Shown piece after piece: positions 1 through 10,509 of a stretch of 64,000 nt of DNA (the stretch's first letter is position 1; each line of letters begins with the position of its first letter). Both the position numbers and the translations under genes were made by a program. Source of the DNA: Oidiodendron maius Zn (lineage: Eukaryota; Ascomycota; Leotiomycetes; Myxotrichaceae); the NCBI GenBank assembly GCA_000827325.1, contig KN832877.1:1674001-1738000 (forward strand), written 5' to 3'. The notes below the pieces were generated by a model. The model was not told where the DNA came from. It saw only the letters and a list, made by a program, of their open reading frames with translations, and searched no databases.

Positions 1-1445
1 GTGAAATCTGTGTCTGGATGGTGTACGCCAAGTACTCGTTCTCGAAGTTGAAGACAGCTGTCCAAAAGAGCTATTGCCTTTGCTTGAAGCCCTTCTTTTC
101 TCAAAGTGAATGCTAGATTGGCCATAGTACTCAGCGTGTCTGGATGGTCCCCTCCCAGCACTCTCTTCCTCGCCTTTATTACTTGTACCTGTAAATCTCC
201 AGACTCTTTCAATCGGCCCTGATTCCGATATGTCGACGCTAGATAATCCATGCTAGTCAGCGTCAAGGGGTGATCTGCTCCATGCAGCCTTTTCCTCGTT
301 TCTATTACTCGCATCTCAAAGTCTTCGGCCGCCTTCCATCGGCGGGTATTGCGTAACAGTAACGCTAGATTGCTCATGCTAACGAGCGTATCAGGGTGAT
401 CTTTCCCGAGCACTGTCTCCCTACGCTGCAATGTTTGCCAGTGTATTGTCTCGGCCTCTACGTACTTGCGCTGCAGGCGAAGTGATTCTGCAAGGTTATT
501 CATGCTCCCTAACGTGTCTTGGTGGTCCTTCCCAAGCACTGTCTCCCTAACCTGCAGCACCTGTCTAAGTATTTGCTCGGCCTCTATATAATTGCGAAGG
601 TAGTGAAGCGTGGTCGCGAGACTGCTCATAGTCTCGAGCGTGTCTGGGTGATCTTTCCCGAGCACTGTCTCCCTAACCTGCAACGCCTGCCGGTGTATTG
701 CCTCAGCCTCTGTGTACTTCCCCTGCTGGCGAAGTGATTTTGCAAGGTTATTCATGCTCCCTAACGTGTCTTGGTGATCCTTCCCAAGCACTGTCTCCCT
801 AACCTGCAATGTCTGCCGGTGTATTGCCTCAGCCTCTGTGTACTTACCCTGCTGGCGAAGTGATTCTGCAAGGTTATACATGCCCCCTAACGTGTCTTGG
901 TGATCTTTCCCAAGCACCGTCTCCCTAACCTGCAATGTCTGCCGGTGTATTGCCTCATCCTTTTCGTACTTTCCCTGCTGGCGAAGCCATTCTGCAAGGC
1001 TGCTCATGCTCCCTACTTCGTCTGAATGATCCCCCCAACGTACCGTCCCCTGACCTTGTAGCGTATCGGGGCGCTGTTCACCTTGCTCCTTTTCCCTCCC
1101 TTCCGATGCCCACCGGTTTACCTTAGCTCCCAACGATACAATTAAAGGATCCACGAGACTTTCTTCCCTACTAGACCATTCTCTCGGTGTAGCAAGCATT
1201 TCTTTCAACCAGTCCCCTTCCGTTACTTTCTCTCCCGCATTTTCCTCGTCCTGTGCTGATAGAGCTGGCTCTGCAGTTACATCACTTCTCGGTTGTTCTT
1301 CCTCTGAATTCTGCTCTTTCACATCCTGATCTCCTTCATCCCTCTTTCTCGCGTAAGCATCCTTTTCCCTCTTTATAAGCATCTTGACTAAATGTCTGCA
1401 TTTCGTGTTGGTACGCGATCCTCTCTGGCGCATTAGGGCTTGCAC
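1..1445 (-). CDS. TPR (kinesin-light-chain-like) repeat protein, C-terminal part, runs off window
   Basis: Read on the minus strand, one frame stays open from a stop at 1446-1448 to the window edge. It encodes at least nine tandem 42-residue TPR units with the signature GKDHPDTLxSMxNLAxxLRxQGKYxEAE, the TPR_10/TPR_12 type found in fungal NLR-like and kinesin-light-chain-like proteins, where they form a protein-binding superhelix. An acidic, charged linker (codons around 1200-1380) precedes the repeats. The first in-frame ATG is at 1433, but the exon probably joins an upstream piece (1449-1955). The stop-free repeats argue that this part is still under selection or was recently active. The C-terminus and any NB-ARC or patatin-like partner domain are outside the window, so function is not assignable beyond a scaffold or receptor-type TPR protein. 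Confidence 0.75.
   Translation of the reverse strand, partial: MQALMRQRGSRTNTKCRHLVKMLIKREKDAYARKRDEGDQDVKEQNSEEEQPRSDVTAEPALSAQDEENAGEKVTEGDWLKEMLATPREWSSREESLVDPLIVSLGAKVNRWASEGREKEQGEQRPDTLQGQGTVRWGDHSDEVGSMSSLAEWLRQQGKYEKDEAIHRQTLQVRETVLGKDHQDTLGGMYNLAESLRQQGKYTEAEAIHRQTLQVRETVLGKDHQDTLGSMNNLAKSLRQQGKYTEAEAIHRQALQVRETVLGKDHPDTLETMSSLATTLHYLRNYIEAEQILRQVLQVRETVLGKDHQDTLGSMNNLAESLRLQRKYVEAETIHWQTLQRRETVLGKDHPDTLVSMSNLALLLRNTRRWKAAEDFEMRVIETRKRLHGADHPLTLTSMDYLASTYRNQGRLKESGDLQVQVIKARKRVLGGDHPDTLSTMANLAFTLRKEGLQAKAIALLDSCLQLRERVLGVHHPDTDF
10..1140. repeat. 126-bp tandem coding repeats (TPR units)
   Basis: The motif gtgtctggatgg and its variants recur at 10, 136, 262, 388, 514, 640, 766, 892 and about 1018, an exact 126-bp period (42 codons). 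Units 5-8 are nearly identical at DNA level, while the outer units are diverged, as expected for recent internal duplication. Confidence 0.9.
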
Positions 1446-1448
1446 CTA

Positions 1449-1955
1449 CCTGAGAGCGTTCTAGGCAATGTTGTTTAGCAAATATGAGGGGCCTCAAATG
1501 GGTTGGTGTGGCAGGACTCACTTTACTGAGCTCTTCTGGCGCGTAGAACCACCATCGATCATTCTCGTGCTTCGACCTGTTAGGTAGCTCCTGCTGGAAA
1601 TCTACAAGGTTGGATTACCGTGACCCGAAAATCAATGTTCGGCCCATACTTCTCCACCAAATACTCCACGAGGTTTTCACCGATTTCAATGAACCGGGTG
1701 TACTGTTGGTCAAGGAGGTTCAAGTACAGAACGTCGGGCATGATGTAAGGTTTAGTCGTTCTGAAAATACTTGAGAGAAGTCGTGAGGAGCTCCGTTCCA
1801 AATTCGAAGGTCGATATGCAATCTTGATGTAGGGCAGCAAAATGTCTCTGGGCGAGTGTTCATGCGAGACTAAGACGGTAAGAATTTGCTGATGGACTTC
1901 TGCTTCCCACTTTACAAGTCTGACGAGTTTGACCGGTTTCGATGCGTGCTGGTTG
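1449..1955 (-). pseudogene. 5' part of the TPR gene, with apparent frameshifts
   Basis: Minus-strand frames give coherent protein pieces in sequence: an upstream piece with LLPYIKIAYRPSNLERS and VEYLVEKYGPN, then a piece ending WWFYAPEELSK, then a piece with APERIAYQHEMQTFSQ that should lead into the TPR frame. Joining the first two needs a one-base change near 1608. The second is followed by a good intron (donor GTGAGT near 1522, TTGCTAAAC branch, CTCAG acceptor near 1450). The last piece reaches a stop at 1336 in a different frame from the TPR repeats. Either the exon structure is more complex than seen, or the gene is frameshifted. The N-terminus was not found. Confidence 0.4.
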
Positions 1956-2992
1956 CAACATTTGATTGTGGTTATTTGTCAGCCAATTTGGATCTAACGT
2001 AATTCGCCATCGAACGAATCATGGGTCCAAATACGGATACGCCTGCGTCTGCCCGGATAAACCCCGGCAGCCTAATCTAGCGAACAATTACGGAGTACAG
2101 TCGCACATTACAGGACCTACAGTACGTACTGTATATCGAAGTCCAATGAAGTATCACGAGTGGATAAAAATCATTGAGCCCTGTCGCTATTAGATGGTCC
2201 GCACACTTAAATGTTCATCACAGGAAGTGTTTGAACACAGGACACCGACTTCGCACATAGCTGTTGTATGAATTTAGGTGCGACAAATTTCCTACTCTCA
2301 TTGCTGCGTCCACGGCTACCACATTAACAACAATGTCACACTCGCTTCCCAAAGTTGTTTCTCAAAGATGGACGGTCAGCAATATTGATTAGTTAGAGCT
2401 ATACAGTTGGTGACTTTTACCCTAACGCTACTACCGAAATGCAGAGGAAATCCAAGCTTTCGGGCAATTGATCGAAAAGAACGTTGTGCAGGCTACTTCT
2501 ATCGGTCTTCACTCGTGTTAGCTCTACTAGCCCCCTTGCTGATACTATTGCCGCTCTAGTGTAGAACGCATAATTCCTATCGTTATTGACAGACAACTCC
2601 CTCCTAGAATCGTCACGAAGACTCTGTCGAACAGTGTCATCTTCGCTGATTGCCGCGCCAGGGCTTTGAAGAACCTCATTTCCATTTGCAGCCTCAAAAG
2701 TATTTCCCATTACCAAGAGCTTGTCTTGTCAAGGTTGGTAGTCCCTAACACAAGTATTACGAAGTACTTAATGATGCGAGGGACAGCAATCTCCTTTTTA
2801 GAGTGGAAGCCGCCCAGTACTACTTGAAAATCATTATGCTGGCCCGTACAATCGCATTATCACAACTTGGGATAGAGCTCTAAAGGCAAAGTGAATGCAT
2901 TTACTAAACAACTGCGCCTTACAACACATATACTCCCAGACTATACCACGCTAATTCATCGCATCGCAGACAACTCTATCTCGAGAGCAGAC
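1956..2992. other. No gene recognised
   Basis: There is a short minus-strand frame with an ATG at 2710 running to 2417 (about 98 codons), but it shows no motif, signal peptide or splice context that would support a gene. The rest is AT-rich and closed in all frames. Confidence 0.5.
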
Positions 2993-3381
2993 TTACTCCT
3001 CAATTGTGGATATAAATCCGCCAGGCGCATTTGTTATGATGATCTGGTTGTTAGAGACGACCATAGTTGTGTTACCTACAGGCTTGAATGCTTGAGCCTC
3101 CTCTGCGCATACTGCTGGGTAGTTGGTAACAATAAAGACGGTGTCGGACTGCTGAGTGACAGTAGGCTTTCCTTGTGCTTTAATGGCAGCTTCGCAGGCT
3201 GCGAATTCTTTATCAAGAGCAACCTCATCTAGGGAGACTCATTAGAGCCTTTGATAAGAGTAGAGATGTGGACAAAGAGCCTACCGCGAGTGAAAACATT
3301 AGTAGTTCCACGTACTTTTAGATTTTTAGCCCCGGCAAGGCCGGCAACAAGAGCAAAGACGATGGTCTGGATGTTAACCAT
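2993..3381 (-). CDS. Small secreted protein, 110 aa, two exons
   Basis: Exon 1 is 3285-3381 and exon 2 is 2993-3228; the 56-nt intron has donor GTAGGC, a CTAATG-like branch and a CTAG acceptor. The ATG at 3381 starts MVNIQTIVFALVAGLAGAKN, a clear signal peptide (hydrophobic core, AGA cleavage site). The mature part has two cysteines and ends with a Thr/Asn-rich tail (NNQIIITNAPGGF). Splicing restores a single frame from ATG to TAA, and codon use is unlike the AT-rich surroundings, which supports a real gene. No known family was recognised; it is a small secreted protein or effector candidate. A plus-strand frame over the same bases (2891-3232) is its antisense shadow. Confidence 0.7.
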
Positions 3382-4928
3382 GGCTTTTATTTCTCTTTCT
3401 AATAAGAAGTTGGATTATTGAATTGGATGATTTGGTTGACTAAAGTAAATACTGTGAATTAGGGGCATCTCGTTTCTTATAGAAAAGAACTTCACAGAGG
3501 AATCGAGGCAGACAAGGATTTCATGGCTCTAGGTGAATTTACTAATATTATAATGGGATTTTTTGCGCACGATCCTATAGGTGGGCCAAGAGGAATAGGA
3601 GAAAGGTTGCTCTAAAATAACCGTATGATGATGGCGAGCGATCAGGAAAGGCGTGTACGCTACGCAATTTGTACAATCCAGCATTCCTCATGATCCCAAT
3701 AGGATAGATATAAGAAAGGATGAGATTGTGATGGCCAAGAAAGGATGTGACATCCTGTGGCCGTAAGAAGTTACTGGTCAGCTGAGTAATGATAAGATTC
3801 CAAATCACTCACAATGGACTCTAGCCACCCCAGCGGGCAACCTGATACCTCAGAACAGGGATGAACCTTAACACCCTAATACGCTTCTGCTTCTGCTAGC
3901 TAGAGTAAGCTAGAATGAGAGATCCTGGAGAGAATTGGTGACCTGAATGTATACTTGTACAGTACTGTAGAGGTGAACCTCATTCTACCTTGTATACACA
4001 GAGTGATACGATACGTCTAGCTTACCTAAATATTTCCTTCAAACCTTGGGCGATATGTCAAGAGTTACAAGACAGATTGACCTGAACAGAATTTAAGCTT
4101 TAGCGTTAAACATTCTTATAAGCTCAATGAAAATAAATTAACAATCCTCTCGCGATCTAGAGATTACTAAACTCTCTTCATACAGTCCTTAGAATCCGTG
4201 AGACTCCCTCACGCTTTGCCATATGCGCCTTCAACACAACGCATAGGTTGGGGCCTTGACCATATGCCCTCCTTACAAGTGCAAACATGGAGGCTTGCAA
4301 TCTGCATCCCTTTTCTGTCGTTACCGTAAGCGGAAAGAATGCCGATCAGGATTGCTGACGATGAGGCAGTGTAACAAGGAGATCGCGGAGTATCACTAAT
4401 CGTCGGCTTACCTTCTCCTTCTTACGTGAGCGCATTTCACGCCCATAGGCTAGTCAAGAATAAATTGTTCTATTTCATAAAACTACCAGTTTCCAAGCCG
4501 TAAAAATGCCTCTCCTGCTATGCAAGGTGATAATGTGAAATTTAGAAAAATCTCGGAATATTTTCGGGGTAACACCAAGACGCAGAGTTGTTGTACCGAA
4601 ACTAGCCTACAGAGTGGAATGTCAGCAGTGTCTCTAAAAGCCATCCTGCGGAGTTAAAATTACAATATGGGTTAGAACGAAGGAGCTTAAAGGAGTAGGC
4701 GGGAATATTGTGGGATCGTAGCAAGATCCCATTACCTAGAAAACTAAAAAGCTTTACATTCTAGTGTGAATTGCTACATTTCGGATCAGAATTTTTATAT
4801 ATATTTAAATGTCTTCTTACATTTCCGTTCATCAAAATTCAACTCTACGCATTTCTAGCTCTATTTCTATCTCCTCTTAAACTCGATTATCTCAATTCTT
4901 GTCTCGAAGCTTTCATCTTACTTTTATA
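3382..4928. other. Intergenic, nothing recognised
   Basis: AT-rich sequence with no coherent frame. A minus-strand frame at 3575-3808 has no supporting features. A TATA-like run (tttttatatatatttaaatg, about 4793-4812) and a pyrimidine-rich stretch lie just upstream of the gene at 4929 and probably belong to its promoter. Confidence 0.5.
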
Positions 4929-5343
4929 ATGAGGGCCGCCTTTACTATCATCCTCTCTGTTGCCACTAGGTAAAACTCTTGAGACCATAGTTCAAAGGGG
5001 CAGCAATTACTTACCTCTTGTAATAGTGTCCTGGCTGCACAAAACTGCAAATGTCAAGCATCAGATGGAACTGGCCCTCAGTGGAATGACCTTACCCAGC
5101 AGTGTTGCGGAGCAGGGGCTTGCGGCTCAATCCCTGGGGCTTCGATTCTTGGAATAACCACAGGAGCTAACTATCCTGGTCCTAACCATCAGGTTAGTTG
5201 TCTCTTGAAACTTCATTTAAAGAAGCCAGTCTATTGACTTATAGAAATAGTGTTCCGCTGCAGGGACCAACTGTATTGATGCCGGTGCGTTTGTTAGCTG
5301 CTGCCAGGCTGCAGGCGCCCCCAGTGCATTTTGCTGGGGTTAA
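4929..5343 (+). CDS. Cysteine-rich small secreted protein, 99 aa, 10 Cys, three exons
   Basis: Exons are 4929-4969, 5027-5192 and 5251-5343. Introns are 57 and 58 nt with GTAAAA/TAATAG and GTTAGT/AAATAG ends. MRAAFTIILSVATSVLA is a signal peptide. The mature 80-odd residues hold ten cysteines arranged C-x-C, CC, C, C, C, CC, C, with motifs QQCCGAGACG, YPGPNHQC and FVSCCQAAGAPSAFCWG at the C-terminus. Two CC pairs recall hydrophobins, but there are two extra cysteines and the hydrophobic loops are missing, so this fits a cysteine-rich effector-like or surface protein family better. Splicing all three exons gives one frame from ATG to TAA, strong internal support. No neighbour suggests a pathway. 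Confidence 0.8.
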
Positions 5344-6083
5344 AATTCTAGAGACATTGTTAAGTAACATAGAGATTAAAGGCGTTGGGGGAATTTATAG
5401 AGCATAGGGATCAATGTTTTGAATATGTTATGTCAATTTCAGAACCAATACAATCACTAACAGAGCAGGCACTGCCCACAGTGACTAGGCAGATGAGAGC
5501 AGTGACTTGTCGGTAGACATATGCCCAAGAGCGTTAAGCCCGGAGAAGATCGTTGCAAATCATCCTTGCCAATCATCTTTCCCTTCAGCCCATCACTACA
5601 GACCAGCCGCTAATCATTAGCAAATCAATAGTATTTATTTCAAGCCCCTCCATTTATTATATCTAATGTCTGTCCGAGACGCACCCTGTAACGAGACAAA
5701 TCATAGGTACTTCAAATTCAAGCGACTCAAAATCTGCGAATGTATTAAAATGTCTATATATTTTAGTTACATTATGTGCCTCTCCCTAACACTCCTAACC
5801 TATTAATTCCGAAAATTTTAATCGTATCGTCGCCCACCTGAATTATAGAGAGCCTCTTATTATAGCGTAATAGGACCCCTTGACCTTCAACACCATCATC
5901 AAGCTCTTTTTTGCCTTTTAAACTTATAGACCGATTATATACAGATGTCCGAGGTTTATCACGATACTAACAAGTTATTCTTAATGTTGTGGCGGCCAGG
6001 GCGCGCTATGTTATACGCCATCGCCACATGGCTGATACCTCCTCCAATCAAGCGATCAAGGATCCTGGTCGGTGACGGTGTGG
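5344..6083. other. Intergenic, nothing recognised
   Basis: AT-rich sequence between the cysteine-rich gene and the 3' end of the kinase gene; no frame, repeat or RNA gene could be supported. Confidence 0.5.
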
Positions 6084-7732
6084 TTATAATAACCTCGGTG
6101 AAATTTTAATAAAATCTGTGGCTGCGATGTTTGTGGACCTTGCTTTCTCCCACTCGCGAATGCCCTTTCGGCCTAGAAGAACCTCAAATGGTGTCATATC
6201 TGACTCGATTATAATGAACTGGGCTTTGTGCACATTCTCATGGCGGGCACTTGTTTTCACTGCTCTCCACGAAAGCTGAACGGCCCTTTCGGTTGTCACC
6301 GTCCCACCAAAGGTATGAAAACAATGTTGCTCCTGTTCCATAACAAGCTTATGGATGTCGAGTTTGTTCAAAAAGCTGCTTGATATGAAGTTCTCGGAAG
6401 ACGCTGTGTCAAGGGTCATGGTGGCATATACAGCTGCCGCGATTTGATCGCGTGGGAAAAGCAGAACATCCTGGAGCCAGGGATGCATCTAGTGAAGAGA
6501 CACTGCGTTAGCTGCGGTATTTGAAGAAGACAAAAAGTCGAAAGCTAACCTCGTGTAGAGTCTCGAAGCGATCCGGACTCAATTCAGGTACGATTTCGAA
6601 GTAGGGATCGTGGTTGTTGCAGATTGATTGCAACTCATTCATACTTGCTCGGCCTGCTGGTTCTTTCACAATCATTCGCTCTACCCATTCGATGAGTAAA
6701 GCATGGAATTCTAACTTGGAAACTACGATCCGCGGGTCGAAATGAGCCAGCTTCACACGCTCCAGATAGGCCAAGACGTCTTCCAAATTGGCTGCGAATT
6801 GGCAGGAACCGCTTTCGAGGCCAATCCTCCAAATCTCGCGAAGGCCATCCCTGCCTTCAAGCACAACAGCTAAGATGATTGCAAAGCAGGCACCCAATGT
6901 GAATACATCTACTTTGGGTGTACTTTCCGACTCGATAATCCATTCCGGGGCCATCCATTGGTACGTACCATGGAAGGTAGTTGCAGCATTCATTATACTA
7001 TTCTTACTTATGCCGAAATCCGCTATCTAAAGGTACCTAAGTTAGCATCGATTTCAAAATAATAGTTGATGTCCCGAGGCCCCATGCAAATCAACAATAT
7101 AAACAGTAAAACCTCCAAATAGTCGCGAGACGTTCAAATAAGCAGTAGAAATCCAAGCCTAAACTTCCAAGTTATTGAGATGACAAGAGAATAGAGCTAA
7201 TACATACAACCGCCGTAGCCTCTTGAGGGCCTTTGCAATGCAGAAGAATATTCTCTGGCTTGATATCTCGGTGCCTAATGTTGTGCTTGTGCAAGTACTC
7301 TACTGCGCTAATACAGCCTCCAGTGATTGCCGTCCATGGTCGCTCAGAGCCAGGCACATACCAGGGACATAACGGGCTGATGCAAGTTTCGGAATTGATC
7401 AAATCCTTGAAGAAAGCATAGAGAGTTTCTGGTGCCCATGGGGACGTAACAATGTACATCGCGTTCGCCAAACCCGGGTGATCAACAACGTAGACTTCAA
7501 TCATCCTCAAAATGTTCGGATGCTGGCATCGACGAAGAAATTCGACCTCCCCCATGATGTTTTCTTTCTCTTTGCGGCTCGAGAATTTGATTTCCTTCAC
7601 CACAAAGACTTGATTTGGTTCCATCACCGCTGGAAACACACATCCAAAAGCACCGACTCCCGTTGGTGTATAGAGGTCTCTCTTGTATGGCACATCTTCG
7701 AGCGCGGAGTATGTTTGCACCAAATTTCTATA
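6084..7732 (-). CDS. Protein kinase with C-terminal retropepsin-like domain (5' end unresolved)
   Basis: Minus-strand exons are about 7208-7732, 6550-7026 and 6084-6488. The introns are 7027-7207 (GTATGT...TTTAG) and 6489-6549 (GTTAGC, GCTAACGC branch, CTAG). The kinase part has all key motifs: GVGAFGCV loop, lysine in FVVKEIKF, HRDIKPENIL catalytic loop, IADFGIS, and MAPEW. The last exon, in frame after ETLHE, encodes about 134 residues resembling a retroviral-type aspartic protease fold: TLDTASSENFISSSFLNKL near its start and FEVLLGRKGIREW near its end. DTAS stands where active enzymes have DTGA or DSGA, so proteolysis is doubtful. The first codons in frame (YRNLVQTYSALED) follow a possible acceptor (GATTAG) and contain no ATG, so an upstream exon is missing. 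Total length about 465 residues as seen. The kinase is predicted active; the substrate is unknown. Confidence 0.7.
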
Positions 7733-8527
7733 CTAATCATGTTATTGAGACAGATTTATATCTAATTTAGAGAGATGGATATCCGACTGTGAAAGCTCTA
7801 GGTGTATCTGGCACAGTATACAGCTTAGAGTTAGCGGGAAGCTCTTGCTGCCGGCATTGGTCTGTAACCCGTGAAGGCTGGCGAGCACCATCACTTATCG
7901 CTTGACTTGCACTCACTGGCCTGATTCCGCCACCCCTTTCTCTGTCGCATAGGTTATCTTCAACAACCAACTACAAAGCTACTTTGAACGGCAAATTTCT
8001 GGAAGGACCTTTCAAACACCGCCGTATATATGATAGGTCTCTAACAATCAATGTGAACCCAGGCTGTAGCCTTCCAAAATTGCCGGGTTACTATTATTTC
8101 TTTGTAAGAGGTAGGGAGGCTTGGTACTAAAAAGAGGAGAGCGGCTAAGGCTCTCGCTAAGGAGGAGCAGAGAGCTCTTGCTGATAAGCTCTCTAATGTT
8201 AAGATGTTGCCAGTGATCCGGAACAATGCCGGTAGAGAGAAGGCAAAGCAGGTATGAATAGTCATAAGAGAATTCTAGGAATAGTTTTATTTTGCGGCTA
8301 TGCAATTAATTGCAATGACCTCACTTTAAGGACTTCATTTCTTCAAATCACTAATACATCATACATAGCATATACGCTATGCAAATGATTGACTTTGTGT
8401 GAGAGCTTTCTATAGAATATCGCACTATTTCACGAAGTTCTTTAACTTTCCATGAAATATCGTAATTTCCATGGAAAGTACAGGATTCTATGTAAAACCA
8501 TAGTATTTCTGATATAAATACAAAGAG
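7733..8527. other. Intergenic; no gene supported
   Basis: May hold the missing first exon of the kinase gene. A minus-strand frame at 7767-7970 is open but begins without an ATG. A plus-strand stretch about 8130-8250 reads as a basic, charged peptide (TKKRRAAKALAKEEQRALAD) reminiscent of transposase tails, but is too short to call. Confidence 0.35.
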
Positions 8528-8869
8528 TTATTCTGCATAAAGGGTTGAATATACCAGCTGACCGTCAAACCTCTCATTAAATATCATGACCTCGCCTTCT
8601 GCCATCGTCTGTCGCCCGAGAGCTTTGTTCCAACTTGAGGCTGCGTAGCCTACTGTAAAATCTACAAGTTGAGGCCCGACGTTCATAACCAGCACGTTTA
8701 TGACACTGGCACTAGCACGGGTGAAGGTCATCGTTCCAGTTCTAAAAAAGACCGATTGACTCCAACCAGGAGCTCCAACTGTTATAGTTTCGCGTTTGAC
8801 GATAGAGGATATGGTGTCCCCGTCGCTTCTCTCTAGCCATAGATGAGATTCAGGTTTACTATTATATAC
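8528..8869 (-). pseudogene. C-terminal fragment of an unrecognised protein
   Basis: A minus-strand frame open from 8869 to a stop at 8528 gives about 113 residues with regular beta-like alternation (VFFRTGTMTFTRASASVINV, GQLVYSTLYAE end). It lacks an ATG near its start and the upstream DNA is AT-rich and full of stops. It reads like the surviving end of a gene whose 5' part has decayed. The family was not recognised. Confidence 0.3.
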
Positions 8870-9517
8870 TAGTTAAGCTTGGTTTTTTCTTCTATAACGA
8901 GTTGCAAACAGTCTAGGAACTCTCTTGATACCACTACAAACAGTGATTTAAGCGACAAAATCATATAGAGAAGACTTATTATAGTAGCTTTAGAATAGAC
9001 TTACTCGAGTAGCAATTTCCCTTCGCCTAAATCAGGTGTTAGAATTGGAACAGCACGAATAAGCCCTAGGCCGACTAAAGAAGGTAATAAGATCCTCATT
9101 GTTTAGAATCTCTAAAATCAATTAGTATTTAGAAAGGACATACTTTAAAAGGAGAGATCTTACGAGTATAATATAAATTGCAAAAGCTAGTAATATTTCA
9201 CGAGATGGAAAGTATTCTTGTCGTTGATAATGTAAAAGGACTCTTCATGGACTCGCGAAAGTTAAAGCCCTTTATATATCAACCAAAGACAGGCTCTAGC
9301 TAGAAACCCAAAAAATTGCGGATTTAAACTAACGAGTAATAACGGGAAGTGTACGTTTATCTTAAGAGATGCCGAGGAGCAAAGTAGACCTACTGTCTTA
9401 GCCGAGCTAATTTAGCTGTAGGGTAATTTACATCTCCTTAACTTAAATAGATTAGTGTTTCAGTCATAGTAAAACCTCTCTATAAGAATGTAGGGCGGAC
9501 CGAGATATATATTATAA
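8870..9517. other. AT-rich, stop-filled sequence
   Basis: No coding frame on either strand; the base composition matches the RIP-mutated transposon relics that follow. Confidence 0.4.
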
Positions 9518-9629
9518 CGGCATTTGACTAAGTATGCTTACAAATATCAGTAAATTACTTGAAATGCCTACATATATTAATTAATTACTAGAACTGCCTT
9601 TTGCAATTTTAAAATTGTAATAAATTTTC

Positions 9630-9887
9630 TCTTGATCAGAGCAGAGGTTCAGGTTAATGTGCAGGTTGTAGTTGGATATCAAGGTGAAACTCGGTGTTAT
9701 ATTGGCTATTGAGTGATGTAGAGACAACTAAGGGGATTAGGCTACAGAACACAACACTTATTATATACTTGCTTAGGTGGTAATATGCGTAGGCCCTTAC
9801 GACTATACAGTCGTATGCCATTGCGTATGTTGCCACTAACCCTGAGACATCGTGATATATGTGCTTGAAGCCCTGACACAGTCAACA
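9630..9887 (-). mobile_element. Solo LTR, Copia-type (divergent relative of the 18-kb LTR)
   Basis: The block starts tcttgatcagagcagaggttcag and ends gcttgaagccctgacacagtcaaca. It matches the two edges and the caaggtgaaactc...agagacaact core of the 340-bp LTRs at 17995 and 22730, with a different centre. The strand is given by the TGTTGAC... end read on minus. Confidence 0.6.
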
Positions 9888-9927
9888 TTTTCTTTAAACT
9901 CTTAAATATTTATTATATATAAGCTTT

Positions 9928-10183
9928 TCTTGAGCTGAGGTCACATAGTGCACAGGTCGTAGTCAGGAATCAAGGTGAAACTCAGTGTTATATTAAGTGA
10001 TGCAGAGACAACTAAAGTAAGAAGAGATTCAGGAGAACTAGAGCCTTTTATGCTCAACACTATACACTCAATTGAGTCACCAAATAGGCTCCCACTTAGT
10101 CACCCTATAGGCACCAGTGGGCAGCCTAGTAGGCAGCTGTATCGCATGTGTAGATATGCTTGAAGCCTTATACCAGCTCAACA
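9928..10183 (-). mobile_element. Second solo LTR in the same orientation
   Basis: It starts tcttgagctgaggtcac and ends gcttgaagccttataccagctcaaca, with the shared caaggtgaaactcag and gatgcagagacaact segments. It lies 40 bp after the previous LTR in the same orientation, so the pair may be the two ends of one element that lost its middle, or two insertions. Confidence 0.55.
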
Positions 10184-10317
10184 GCTTTTAAGAAGCAATT
10201 TTAATTTCGTTTAAAAATATTAAGAAATTGTCAGTTACTATAATTTTAAAATTGCAAAGGGTAGTTCTAGTAATTAATTAATGTGTGGGCGTACTTAATC
10301 AAATGCCGATATTCTTA

Positions 10318-10509
10318 ATCCCCTCGTTTGTCGCAAACTGCCGACGCTAGTAGGGATGCGCTAAAGTTTTCTATGCTCGCTAAAATGATAGGGACTTCAA
10401 GGGCTGTCAGCACTATAGTACAGGGACTCTAGTGATGCTTAGTATTGTCGGAAATTGTGTGTTGGTGTATCCCTGCTAGCGTAGTTAGCTCACGGCAGAC
10501 GAGGGGATA
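10318..10509. mobile_element. Possible MITE with imperfect inverted ends
   Basis: The left arm tcccctcgtttgtcgcaaactg...cgctagtagggat pairs with the reverse complement of ...atccctgctagcgtagttagctcacggcagacgagggga. The match is interrupted but collinear over about 40 bp. No coding frame. Confidence 0.35.

Larger units (their letters stand above)
9518..10308. mobile_element. MITE (family A) split by two solo LTRs
   Basis: The left end (cggcatttgactaagtatgc..., 9518-9627) is the reverse complement of the right end (...gcgtacttaatcaaatgccg, 10196-10308), with arms of about 110 bp sharing attaattaattactag and gcaattttaaaatt. The same terminal sequence occurs at 12643-12762 and 17781-17994. Two LTR-like blocks lie between the arms. 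No coding capacity, so it is a non-autonomous inverted-repeat element. Confidence 0.65.

Noticed and set aside
519-1126. Plus-strand frames at 519-737 and 935-1126
   Set aside because: They are the antisense of the TPR repeats; the minus strand has a continuous TPR frame.
10-1140. Regular repeats that could suggest a CRISPR array
   Set aside because: The 126-bp units are coding TPR repeats without unique spacers, in a eukaryotic genome.
2417-2716. Minus frame of about 98 codons
   Set aside because: No motif, signal peptide or splice context; composition is ordinary. Kept only as a gap note.
3575-3808. Minus frame of 77 codons
   Set aside because: Begins without clear context and shows no recognisable features.
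4929-5343. Reading the cysteine-rich gene as a hydrophobin
   Set aside because: It has ten cysteines instead of eight, spacing differs, and the hydrophobic inter-cysteine loops are lacking.
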